Below, in pieces: positions 1 through 10,300 of a stretch of DNA of 64,000 bases. The translations under genes were made by a program, and so were the position numbers. The first letter of the stretch is position 1. Each line of letters begins with the position of its first letter. The notes under the pieces are model-generated. The model saw only the letters and a program-made list of their open reading frames with translations. It had not been told where the DNA came from and ran no database searches. The stretch is from Aurantiacibacter sp. MUD61 (lineage in GTDB: Bacteria > Pseudomonadota > Alphaproteobacteria > Sphingomonadales > Sphingomonadaceae), in NCBI RefSeq assembly GCF_027912455.1, contig NZ_CP115446.1:829501-893500 (forward strand). The letters run 5' to 3'.

Positions 1-2327
1 AGATTGTCGAAGCTCCGAAGTCTAAGGCGATCACCGAATATCTAGCAGAAGGCAAAAAAGTCTTCGCGGTCATCTGGACGACCACGCCTTGGACAATCCC
101 GGTAAACCAAGCCCTTGCATTCCACCCTCACCCGTTCCGCTCAGGAATCGGGAACTATGCCCTTTACAAAGATGCGAATGGTGACCGCTTCGTGCTTCAC
201 CCGTTGCTGTTCGAGCATTTTGTTGAGCGAACCGGCATGGAATTGGAGTTCGACAAAGAACTCATCGACTCCTCTTTGCATAATGCAGCAGCCCGCCACC
301 CGATGCACCATCTTGGCGGGTTCTTTGCCGAGCCGCGTCCGCTGCTCCCCGGAGACTTCGTCACCACCGACAGCGGTACCGGCCTCGTGCATATGTCACC
401 CGACCATGGCGAGGACGATTTCGAGCTGTGCAAACGCGCCCAAAGCCTTGGCTGGAAAGAAAACATCAATCCCAAATTCGTGGTCGATGCCGATGGGCGC
501 TATCGCGAAGACTGGGGCTGGCTGCCACGCACCGATGCGCGCAATGGCAGCGTCATCAATCCAAAATTCAATGCGCCCGACGGACCCATCTGTTCGGACC
601 TGCGCGAAGCAGGCGCGCTGCTCTCGGCCTCTGCCGATTACGAGCATTCCTACCCCCACTCGTGGCGCTCCAAAGCCAAGGTCATCTATCGCTGCACACC
701 GCAATGGTTCGTGCCGATGGACAAGCCGGTGGGCGAGTTCGACTATCCGATTGCCGACCAGGGCGCGATTGGCGGCGCTATCGCGCTGGGCACGCAGGCG
801 AGTGACACCGCAACGCTGCGCGAAATCGCCCTCGGTGAAATCGACAAGACGCGCTTCGTTCCGGCGAAGGGCAAGAACCGTATCGGCTCGATGGTCGAGG
901 GGCGTCCCGACTGGGTTCTGTCCCGCCAGCGCGCATGGGGCGTGCCGATCACGCTGTTCGTCAATCGCAAGACCGGCGAATATCTCGTCGATCCAGCGGT
1001 CAACCAGCGTATCGTGGACGCGATCAAGGCGGACGGTGTCGATGCGTGGTCGGAAGAGAATGCCCAGACGCTTTTGGGCGAGGAGTACAAGCTCGACGAT
1101 TACGAGATGATCGGCGACATCCTCGATGTCTGGTTCGACAGCGGCTCCACCCACGCCTTCGTGCTCGAAAGCGATAATTGGCCGGACCTGCAATCGCCTG
1201 CCGATCTGTATCTCGAAGGCAGTGACCAGCATCGAGGCTGGTTCCAGTCCTCGCTGCTCGAAAGCTGCGCCACGCGCGGGCATGCGCCTTACAAAAGCGT
1301 GCTGACCCATGGATTCACCATGGCGGCTGATGGTCGGAAAATGTCGAAGAGCCTCGGCAATACGGTCGATCCGCTGAAGGTGATGGAGGAATACGGCGCC
1401 GACATCATCCGCCTGTGGGCGCTGAGCGTCGACTACACCGAAGACCACCGCATCGGGCCGGAAATCCTCAAAGGCGTGGCCGACCAGTATCGCAAGCTGC
1501 GCAACACCTTCCGCTACATGCTGGGCGCGCTCGGTGGTTTCGAGGATAGCGAACGCGTCGATGTCAGCGAAATGCCGGAGCTGGAGCGGTATATGCTCAG
1601 CCTGCTGGGTGAGCTGGACGCGAAGCTGCGCCAGTGCATCCACGATTACGACTTCAACGCCTACACCCGCGCGCTCGTCGACTTCATGAATGAGGACCTT
1701 TCGGCCTTCTTCTTCGATATCCGCAAGGACCGGCTTTATTGCGATGCCCCCGGCAGTGTGGAGCGCCGCGCTTACCGCACCGTGCTCGATACGCTGTTCC
1801 ACGCGCTGATCCGCTACGCCGCGCCAGTGCTGGTGTTTACCAGCGAAGAGGTGTGGGGCACCCGCTATCCGGATGGCGGCAGCGTGCACATGCTGGAGCT
1901 GGAGGCGCTGCCGGAAGTGACTGCTGATAGAGAAGGTTGGGCGTTTCTAAGAGATCTGCGCGATGCTGTATTCTCAGCAGCAGAAGAGGCAAGACGGGAC
2001 GGCCTCATCAAGTCCACTATGCAGGCTCGGGTGTCGCTCGTTTTCGAGAACCAAGAAGCCAGAGATAGGCTCGATAGCTGGTTGCGCTCAGATGACGTAC
2101 TGATCTCACAACTATTTATTAGCGGCACCGTCAATCTGCTACAGGGCAATCCTTTCGAGCAGCGGGAGGTCCATTGGAATTCTGACAAGTCCGTCGGGGC
2201 TGTTGTACATAAATCTCCCGACGCCAAATGTGGCCGCTGCTGGCGCCTCCTTCCGGAAGTCGAGGAAGATGGCGATTTGTGCAATCGCTGCGAAAGCGTG
2301 GTCGCCGAAATGGACGCAAGCGCATGA
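1..2327 (+). CDS. ileS: Isoleucine--tRNA ligase, 5' end outside window
   Basis: Class I aminoacyl-tRNA synthetase that charges tRNA-Ile in the cytoplasm. The frame is open from base 3 (reading IVEAPKSKAITEYL), so the gene begins left of the window and the HIGH-motif half is missing. Visible are the editing-domain threonine-rich stretch WTTTPWTIPVNQ (about 75-110), GSDQHRGWFQSS near 1220, the KMSKS loop (GRKMSKSLGN near 1335), and a C-terminal zinc finger with two CxxC pairs (KCGRCW near 2227 and LCNRC near 2277), the usual bacterial IleS layout. The stop overlaps the lspA start by four bases (ATGA), so the two are probably cotranslated. Codon use in about 1921-2215 (AGA, AGG, CTA, GTA) differs from the middle of the gene. 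Identity is secure. Confidence 0.97.
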   Translation, partial: IVEAPKSKAITEYLAEGKKVFAVIWTTTPWTIPVNQALAFHPHPFRSGIGNYALYKDANGDRFVLHPLLFEHFVERTGMELEFDKELIDSSLHNAAARHPMHHLGGFFAEPRPLLPGDFVTTDSGTGLVHMSPDHGEDDFELCKRAQSLGWKENINPKFVVDADGRYREDWGWLPRTDARNGSVINPKFNAPDGPICSDLREAGALLSASADYEHSYPHSWRSKAKVIYRCTPQWFVPMDKPVGEFDYPIADQGAIGGAIALGTQASDTATLREIALGEIDKTRFVPAKGKNRIGSMVEGRPDWVLSRQRAWGVPITLFVNRKTGEYLVDPAVNQRIVDAIKADGVDAWSEENAQTLLGEEYKLDDYEMIGDILDVWFDSGSTHAFVLESDNWPDLQSPADLYLEGSDQHRGWFQSSLLESCATRGHAPYKSVLTHGFTMAADGRKMSKSLGNTVDPLKVMEEYGADIIRLWALSVDYTEDHRIGPEILKGVADQYRKLRNTFRYMLGALGGFEDSERVDVSEMPELERYMLSLLGELDAKLRQCIHDYDFNAYTRALVDFMNEDLSAFFFDIRKDRLYCDAPGSVERRAYRTVLDTLFHALIRYAAPVLVFTSEEVWGTRYPDGGSVHMLELEALPEVTADREGWAFLRDLRDAVFSAAEEARRDGLIKSTMQARVSLVFENQEARDRLDSWLRSDDVLISQLFISGTVNLLQGNPFEQREVHWNSDKSVGAVVHKSPDAKCGRCWRLLPEVEEDGDLCNRCESVVAEMDASA

Positions 2328-2842
2328 GCCAGCTCGCCAAATTCCGCGCCCTCGGCCTCGCGATTGCAGCGATCATTTTCGCGTTCGACCAATGGGTGAA
2401 GCATTTTGTCGTCAACGATCTCGGTCTTGACCAGATCGGCGAGAATTACCCCATTCTCCCGTTCTTCGATTTCACCCGCACCAACAATTACGGTGTCTCG
2501 CTCGGCATGTTCGAGGCAACCAGCGTGGAAATGCGCTGGATCCTTGTCGGCGTCACCGCGCTCATCGCGCTGGTCGTCCTGGTCTGGATGTTCCGCGAGA
2601 AACTCTTCGGAGACATTCTCGCGCTCAGTCTGATTCTGGGCGGGGCAGCGGGCAATATCCGTGACCGCGCGCTGTATGGCTATGTCATCGATTATGCCGA
2701 TTTCCACATTGGGGACTTTCGCCCCTTCCTGATTTTCAATATTGCCGATGCCGCAATAACCATCGGGGTGGTGATTATCCTTGCCCGCGCGCTGTTCATG
2801 CGCGAGAAACCCGAGGACGAGCAGGACACTGCAACCGAATAA
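2324..2842 (+). CDS. lspA: Lipoprotein signal peptidase (signal peptidase II)
   Basis: Inner-membrane aspartic protease that removes signal peptides from diacylated prolipoproteins. The 172-residue product has four hydrophobic segments and both catalytic-Asp regions: GNIRDRALYGYVIDYADFH in the second half, and FNIADAAITIG near the C-terminus. The open frame extends upstream to 2228, but the ATG at 2324 is chosen because it overlaps the ileS stop as ATGA and gives the normal LspA length. ileS-lspA is a widespread arrangement. The next gene encodes a lipoprotein that would be one of its substrates. Confidence 0.96.
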   Translation: MSQLAKFRALGLAIAAIIFAFDQWVKHFVVNDLGLDQIGENYPILPFFDFTRTNNYGVSLGMFEATSVEMRWILVGVTALIALVVLVWMFREKLFGDILALSLILGGAAGNIRDRALYGYVIDYADFHIGDFRPFLIFNIADAAITIGVVIILARALFMREKPEDEQDTATE

Positions 2843-2869
2843 GCGCTGAGCCGCTAGAGAGTAGAGACA

Positions 2870-3280
2870 ATGGCCAAATTCACCCGCATCATCATTCTGG
2901 CAACGGCCGCAACGGGCCTCACCGCCTGCGGTGGTATCGATGTCGCCAGCCGCGAACGCCCGGACGAGTTCGCCGTGCAGCGCCAGGCGCCGCTGGTGAT
3001 CCCGCCCGATTTCCACATGGTCCCGCCAGAGCCCGGCGCACCGCGCCCGGTTGAAGGCACCGCGTCCGAACAGGCTCTTGAGGCGCTGTTTGGCGGTCCT
3101 GCTGCCCGCAGCGAAGTGGAAACCAGCGCATTGGAAGCGGCAGGCATGGCAGAGCCCGGCATCCGCACAGCGGTAGGCTTTCCGGACACCTTCACGGTCG
3201 ACAAGGGCCTGGACGTGCGCACGATCCTCGCCGCTCCTGAAGGCAATGGCCAGTCGGCACAGGCTGTTATTCCGAGCTGA
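2870..3280 (+). CDS. DUF3035-type lipoprotein (BamF-like)
   Basis: Small predicted outer-membrane lipoprotein of 136 residues. The N-terminus has a short basic region, a hydrophobic core and a lipobox LTAC with the acylated Cys at residue 20. The mature part is Pro-rich (PPDFHMVPPEPGAP) and then low in complexity. This matches what I recall of the DUF3035 family, whose members in some alphaproteobacteria are linked to the beta-barrel assembly complex. The family call is from recognition and the role is family-based inference. It starts 27 bases after lspA and is probably cotranscribed with it. A terminator follows at 3308. Confidence 0.75.
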   Translation: MAKFTRIIILATAATGLTACGGIDVASRERPDEFAVQRQAPLVIPPDFHMVPPEPGAPRPVEGTASEQALEALFGGPAARSEVETSALEAAGMAEPGIRTAVGFPDTFTVDKGLDVRTILAAPEGNGQSAQAVIPS

Positions 3281-3307
3281 TCGCGGCTTTACAACCGATC
3301 TGAAAAC

Positions 3308-3341
3308 AGCGGCGCGAGGCTTGGCCTCAGCGCCGCTTTTT
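3308..3341 (+). terminator. Rho-independent terminator after the lipoprotein gene
   Basis: A GC-rich hairpin with arms AGCGGCGC-GAGGC and GCCTC-AGCGCCGCT (one bulged base) around a short loop is followed directly by a run of five T. It closes the ileS-lspA-lipoprotein unit and separates it from nadC. Confidence 0.85.
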
Positions 3342-3386
3342 CATGCGCGCTTGAGAGTGTCGAAACAAACCGGCATGACAGCGCGC

Positions 3387-4262
3387 ATGACTGATTTCAC
3401 GCTGACCGGCTTCGACCTTGACCGCTTCGTGCGGGAAACCCTTGCAGAAGATCTGGGCGAAGGCCTGCCCGGCGGGGGCCGCGATGTGACCGCCGAATCG
3501 GTGATCCCGGCGGACGCTCGCTTTTCCGGTGTCATGGACAGCCGCGATGCGACTACTGTTGCAGGCCTGCCCGTTGCTGTCGCTTTCTTCCGCCACCTTG
3601 ACCCAGATATGGCCATAGAGGTGCTTGTGGAGGAAGGCGCGCAGGTCTCACCCGGCACCGATCTGATGCGCCTTTCCGGCAATGCCCGCGCCATGCTGAC
3701 GGCAGAGCGCAGCGCGCTCAACACCGTGCAGCATCTCTCCGGCATTGCCACCATGGCGCGGCAATATGTCGATGCGATGCGCGCTGGCGGTGACAATCAG
3801 GATTGCACGCTGCTCGATACGCGCAAGACCATTCCGGGGCTCCGTCATCTGGAGAAATACGCCGTGCGCCAGGGCGGCGCGAGCAATCACCGCATGGGAT
3901 TGTGGGATGCCGCCATGATCAAGGATAATCACATCCTTGTCGCCGGGAATGTCGGCGAAGCGGTGCGCCGCGCGCGCGATGCAGGGGTCGAGCACATCAT
4001 TTGCGAAGTCGACCGGATCGATCAGATCGAGCCTGCGCTGGCGGCGGGCGCCGACCATCTGCTGCTCGACAATATGTCGCCTGAAACGCTGCGCGAAGCC
4101 GTCGAGCTGGTCGCGGGGCGGGTGAAAACCGAAGCATCAGGCGGCATCAATCTCGACACTATCCACGCCAAGGCATCCTCCGGCGTGGATTACGTATCCG
4201 TCGGCCGCCTCACCCAAAGCGCGCCAGCCGCCGACATCGGCCTCGATTTCACCGTCGAATAA
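3387..4262 (+). CDS. nadC: Nicotinate-nucleotide pyrophosphorylase (carboxylating)
   Basis: Quinolinate phosphoribosyltransferase, which converts quinolinate and PRPP to nicotinate mononucleotide in de novo NAD synthesis. The 291-residue product has the expected length. Visible are the N-terminal LAEDLGEG segment, the central LDTRKTIPGLRHLEKYAVR region with basic PRPP/quinolinate-binding residues, GGASNHRMGLWDAAMIKDNH, and C-terminal LLLDNMSPETL and EASGGI. The frame runs back to 3246 across the upstream terminator, so that start is unlikely. ATG 3387 (MTDFTLTGF) is preferred and ATG 3375 is a close alternative. No nadA or nadB is adjacent. Confidence 0.95.
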   Translation: MTDFTLTGFDLDRFVRETLAEDLGEGLPGGGRDVTAESVIPADARFSGVMDSRDATTVAGLPVAVAFFRHLDPDMAIEVLVEEGAQVSPGTDLMRLSGNARAMLTAERSALNTVQHLSGIATMARQYVDAMRAGGDNQDCTLLDTRKTIPGLRHLEKYAVRQGGASNHRMGLWDAAMIKDNHILVAGNVGEAVRRARDAGVEHIICEVDRIDQIEPALAAGADHLLLDNMSPETLREAVELVAGRVKTEASGGINLDTIHAKASSGVDYVSVGRLTQSAPAADIGLDFTVE

Positions 4263-4276
4263 CAGCGCCGAAAGAT

Positions 4277-4300
4277 GGCGAGCCGGCTGTCCGGCTCGCC
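4277..4300. terminator. Bidirectional hairpin between convergent nadC and the giant gene
   Basis: A perfect 10-bp stem (GGCGAGCCGG / CCGGCTCGCC) with a CTGT loop lies in the 45-bp gap between the nadC stop and the stop of the giant minus-strand gene. Neither side has a strong T run, so it may act as a transcription barrier or 3' stabiliser for either transcript. Confidence 0.65.
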
Positions 4301-4307
4301 ACTATCC

Positions 4308-7300
4308 TTAGATATACCAGTCAAGCGGATCGGTGGGCGAGACACCACGACGTCCGGTTTCATCCTGTTCGCGTACACCGAATGTGCCGAGATCCTGACG
4401 GATGAGCGCGAGGCGATTGGCCAGCTGCGCCTCGGGGACACCCGCCGGGACGACTGCTGCCTTGCTTCCGTCATCGTCAAGCTTGGCGCGTTCATGTGGC
4501 ATAATCTGCGTGCGTGCTGCGCTAACATCATCGCGCTGCATCTGCGGCTCGATATTAGCAAGCATGGCTGCAGACACATGCTCTGGAAGCACGGCAGCAT
4601 CGCCAAGCGCATCATCCAATTTGACACGCTCGTGCGGCATGACCTGCGTCGCTGCTGCGAGCGATTGAGCCTCACGGATGAGCTGCGCCATCTCGGCAGT
4701 CATTCCATCGTAGAGCGTCGCGTCATTTTGCAGCGGCGTGCGGAAGCTATCCACCAGGAATGGGGGCAGCTCATCACGCCATGGGCGCACGGTGCTCGTA
4801 ACGGATCCGCGCCGCTCCATCGCAGTTGAGGTGTGGCCGAAGAATTCAGAGATGAGCGAGTCCCATTCGTTCGCAAATTCGCGGCGCATCATCGCTGGCA
4901 TCGCGCTGGCCTCGCCCTGATAGCCAAAGTAATCGCGCAGCACGGCCGTCGCGTTCAGCACGCTGGATGCGATGTTCCGCGGCGTCAGCGAGAAGCTTGT
5001 GCCGGTCGCTGCAGGCTGACCCACAGCCCTGCCCGGACGATAGGCGAGCGATACATCCGCCGCCGTTGAGACCGTGCCATCGCTGCGGGTGAAGCTGGCG
5101 GTGGCGACCACGGCGTTGCGGTCCACCTTGAGCAAGGTCTCCTGACCGCTGGCGGACAGGCTGATCGAGACGATGCCGACATCGGCCAGACTGCGAAGTT
5201 CGCCTGCATCGGTCCGCCCGTTGCCGTTGCGATCCTGCCAGACGCGCAATTCGCCAAAGCGCGCATCATTTGCATCGACCTGGCCATCACTGTTGCTGTC
5301 CAGCCATGCGAGGCCCTGCAGCCCGCTGCGCGCATTGGCATTCTCACTGGCGAGCGAAAGTTCTGCGGCATCGGTGATCAGGCCGTCATTGTTGCGATCG
5401 ATGACGAGGAAGCCATCGTCGCCCTTGATCCAGCCGGTATCTTCCATGCTGCCATCGCCATTGTAATCGAAGCCGGCGCGCGACTTCTTGCGCTTGACCA
5501 GCTCCACGCCGTCGCCGCCGAGATCGAGGACGACCGGAGCAAACATGCCGTATTGCTTCCCGCGGAAGGAGAACACGGTGTTCGCACCGAGCATGCCTGC
5601 GCCCGGATCGGTAGCGTTGCTGGTCTTGCGCGGCGTAATCGAAATCGTGCCGCCAGCGACCCGCAGCATATATTTCTTCGACTTGCGATCGAAGGAATAG
5701 CTCACCGTCTCCAGCTCGGGCATATTTGTCGCGGCGGAGAAGTAGGTGAGCGCCGCATCGGCGAATTCGCGCGACTGGCCATTGGCAAGAAGCACGCTGC
5801 CGGTGTTGATGATGGCAACTTCGCCCAGCTCGGTGACACCATCTACCGGAGTGCCCGTAAGGTCGATTGCGACGATACCGACAGTCGCCAGCGATGCGGT
5901 TTCGCCTTCGTCGACTGCACCATCGCCATCCGCATCGCGCCACACGCCGAATTCGCCATAGCGATCATCCTGCGCGTTGAGCACACCGTCACCATTGCTG
6001 TCGAATGCGGCGAGGCCTTCAAGGTCAGTCGACGCACCTTCAAGGTCATCGACGAAGCTGATTTCCTCAACGCCCGACATCGTGCCGTCACCGTTGCGAT
6101 CGAGATAGAGGAACGCCTCATCCGCGCTGATCCAGCTGGTATCGTCTGCCAGGCCATCACCATCGAGATCGAAGCGGGCATTGCTGTCCGCCGCGCTGAC
6201 GGTGAGGACGCCATCGCCCGAAAGGTCGATGATGATTGGTGACACGACCGAAGCGGTCTCACCATTCTTGAACGAAAGCAGCTCGATGCCCTCGATCGTA
6301 TCCGTGCCGTCATCGCCATCGGCCGTAGGCGCCGTGTCGACCACCTGCACCGTGCCGCTGACGGTCTGGATCACATAGGTATTGCGATAGCCGAAGTAAT
6401 AGGCGGTGTCATAGCCGCCATTGCCGATCAGGTGATCGTCGCCGGCATTGCCCCAAAGGTGATCATCGCCCGCAAGGCCAAGCAGCTTGTCATTGCCTTC
6501 GCCCCCAGCGAGGCGGTCATTCAGCTTGCCGCCCTTTACGTGGTCATCGCCCGTGCCGCCGTTCAGCGAGTTGTCGTCCTTGTTGTTGCCGAACAGCTTG
6601 TCGTCACCGCTCGTGCCTTCGGACCAACCTTCATAGAGGCTGTCGATGCGCACATTCACGGTGCCGGTGGCCGTCTCATCCCCATCGGTGATGGTGTAGG
6701 TGAAGGTGTCGGTGCCCACAAAGGTGCTGTCCACGCTGTAGACGATGTTGCCGTCCACATCGAAGGCGACCGAGCCGACCCCGGCAGCGCCGAGCGAGAG
6801 GATGCTGATCGCATCGCCATCCGGGTCGCTGTCATTGGCCAGCAGATCGCTCGCGAGGATGGCGAGATCGGTCGCCTGCACGCCCACGAACACACCGTCG
6901 TCCGCGGCAATCGGCGGATCGTTGGGATCGATGATCGTCGCTGCGAACTGCGTCTGAGCGGTATATTCGCCATCGCTTGCGGTCAGGACAATATCGAACA
7001 CGCCATCGAAATCGTCGACCGCCGTGCCGCTGAAGGCAGTGCCGTCGAACACCAGCCAGTCGGGCAGCGCATTGCCATCGGCAAGCGTTGCTGTGACGGT
7101 CAGCGTATCGCCATCGACATCGAAGAACAGATCGGCGGGTAGCTGCCAGTCGATGGTCTCGCGCCCGAAGATCGTGACATCACCCATGCTGCCGGAAACG
7201 ACCGGCGCATCGTTCACCGGCGCGACCCACAAGGTGAAATTGTCCACCCCGGTAAGCTGTCCATCGCTGGCAGTGACGAGGATATCGAACACGCCGTTGA

Positions 7301-10300
7301 AGTTCGCCGGTGGCGTGCCGGTGAAGCGCTCGCCATCGAAGGACAGCCAGCCGGGAAGCGCGCTGCCATCCGCAAGCGTCGCCGACAGGGTCGGCGGATC
7401 GCCATCGACATCAGCGAAGCTGCCGCTTGCCAGAGCGAAGTCCACAGCCACATCCTCGCTCACGGTGACATCGGCCAGCGGCGTCAGGATCGCCGGAGCA
7501 TCGTTCACCGGATCCACGGTGAGGGTGAAAGTGCCAGTCGCGCTGAGCGCGCCGTCGCTGGCCGTAACCGCGACATCGAGCGAGCCGTTGAAGTCCTGCG
7601 GCGGCGTGCCCGAAAGCGCGGTGCCGTCGAACGAAAGCCATGCGGGAAGCTCAGAGCCATCAGCCAGCGTCGCCGTCAGCGTAAGTGTATCGCCGTCCAC
7701 ATCGCTGAAGCTCGCCGGATCGATCGCCAGGCTGAAGGCGGTGTCCTCTGCAATATTTCGATCAGGCAGGGCAGCCAGCAGCACCGGCGCATCGTTCACC
7801 GGATCGACCGCCAGAGTGAAGGTGCTGGTAGCGATCAGGAAGCCATCCGTCGCGGTAACTTCGATCGCAACCGTGCCGTAGTAATCCTGCGGCGGCGTGC
7901 CCGAAAGCGTCGCCCCGTCGAAGGACAGCCAATCGGGCAGATCGGTGCCATCGGTGCGGCGCGCGACCAGTGTCAGCGCATCACCATCGACATCGGCGAA
8001 CGTGCCGGCCGGGATGGTGTAGCTGAAGGCCTGGTCTTCCAGCGAGGTCTGGTCCGCCAGTGGCACCAGCAGCTGCGGCGCGTCATTCACCGCCACAATC
8101 GTGAAGTCGAATGTGTCGACCGCTTCCAGCGCGCCGTCGCTCGCCCGCATGCGCAGCGAGAGGACGCCGTTGAAATCGGCAGGCGGCGTACCGGTGATGC
8201 GCGCGCCATCCCATGCGAGCCATGTCGGCAGCGGTGAACCGTCCGCCATTTCGAGCGAGAAGGCCAGCGTATCGCCATCGACATCCCTGAAGCCCGCGCC
8301 GGTCAGCGGCAGATCGATGGCGTAATCCTCTGCCGTCATCAAATCGGCAAGCGGGGTCAGCACCACCGGCGCATCGTTCACCGGCGTGACCGTAAGACGG
8401 AAGCTGTCGGTCGCCATCAGCAGGCCGTCGCTCGCCATCACCTCGATATCGAGAACACCGTTGAAATCCTGCGGCGGCGTGCCGGTGAGGCGCGCGCCGT
8501 CGAATTGCAGCCAGGCGGGAAGCGGCACGCCGCCCACAAGCCGTGCCGACAGGGTCAGCGCATCGCCATCGACATCGCCGAATGTATCGGTCGGAATGCC
8601 AACGGAGATCGCGGTGTCTTCGGGCGAAGCCACATCGCCCAGCGGCTGGAGCACGGCAGGTGCATCATTGACTGCTTCGATCACCAGACGGAAGTCTGCG
8701 GAAACGCTTTCGCTGCCGTCATCCGCCGTCACCACGATATCGAACGATCCGTTGAAGTCCTGCGGCGGGGTGCCGGTGAAGCGAGTTCCGTCGAACGAGA
8801 GCCACTCCGGCAGCGCGCTGCCATCGGCAAGGCTTGCGCTGATCGCCAGCATATCACCATCGACATCGGTGAAGGCGTCGGCAGGCAGGGCCACATCCAC
8901 GATCTCATCTTCCGCCGTGCGCACATCGCCAGCGAACCAGTTGGCAAGCACCGGCGCATCGTTGACCGGGTTGATCACCAGGGTGAAGACATCGCTGGCC
9001 GAATATTCGCCGTCGCTGGCGGTGAAACGCAGATCCACACCGCCGTTGAAGTCTGCAGGCGGCAGGCCGAATAGGCGGCCATCGGCGTAATCGAGCCACT
9101 CCGGCAGCGCGCTGCCATCAGCCATGGTCATGGTGAGCATCAGCGCATCGCCATCCACGTCGGAGAAGGCAGCGGTGTCGACTGCGAGATCGATTGCCTC
9201 ATCTTCATAGCTCGCCAGATCGACAAGCGGCGTGTCGAGCATTGGCGCATCGTTCACCGAAGCGAAGCGCAGCACGAAATTATCGCTCGCCGCATACTCG
9301 CCGTCGCTGGCAGTTACGGTGATTGCGACGGTTCCGTCGAAATTGGCGGGAGGCGTTGCGGAGAAGCCCACGCCGTCAAACGTGAGCCAGTCCGGCAGAG
9401 CCATGCCGCCAACCAGCGTCGCCGTCAGCGTAAGAGCATCCTCATCGACATCGCCGAAGGTGCCAGCCGGGATGGTGAATGCGATAGCCGTATCTTCCAC
9501 CCCATCGACATCGGCCAATGGCGCAAGCAGTTGCGGCGCATCGTTCACCGGATCGATGTTGAGGCGGAAAGTCGCCGCCACCTGTTCGAGACCATCGCTC
9601 GCCGTCAGGACGAGATCGAGCGCGCCGTTGAAGTCCTGCGGCGGTGTGCCGGTAAGCGCACCGGTTGCAGCATCGAAGGCCAGCCAGTCCGGCAGGGCGC
9701 TGCCGTCAGCCAATGACAGGGTGAATCCCAGCGTATCGCCATCGACATCGGCAAAGCGATCGAGCGGCAGGTTGAAAGCAATGCTCGCGTCTTCGTCGCT
9801 GGCGAAATCGCTGAGCGGGGTCAGCAACACCGGAGCGTCGTTCACTGGCGAAATGACCAGCGCGAACGCGTCGATTGCGGTGAGCTCGCCATCGCTGGCG
9901 ACGAGACGCAAGTCGAGCGTACCGTTGAAGTCAGCCGGCGGGGTTCCTTCGAGAGTGCTACCGGTGAAGGTCAGCCAGTCAGGCAGAACGCGGCCATCGG
10001 CCATGGTCACGGCGAAGCTCAGCGTGTCGCCATCGACATCGGTGATGCCATCGGTGGGCAAGGACAGGCTGAAGGCTGCGTCCTCTGCGCTTTCCAGATC
10101 GGCCAGCGGGGTCAGAACGGCAGGCGCATCGTTCACCGGCTCGATCACCAGCGTAAAGCTGCTGCTGGCGCTGTATTCGCCATCGCTCGCCGTCACGGTG
10201 AGCGCAAACTGGCCATGGAAATCCTGCGGCGGCGTACCGGTGAAGCGTGTTCCGTCGAACGAGAGCCATGCCGGAAGATCATCGCCATTCGCGAGAGTTG

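Noticed and set aside
396..1889. Minus-strand open frame of 497 codons
   Set aside because: It lies entirely within ileS on the other strand and has no recognisable domain; a shadow frame.
3246..3386. Longer start for nadC at 3246
   Set aside because: It would run through the rho-independent terminator and overlap the lipoprotein gene; the conserved protein begins at 3387 (or 3375).
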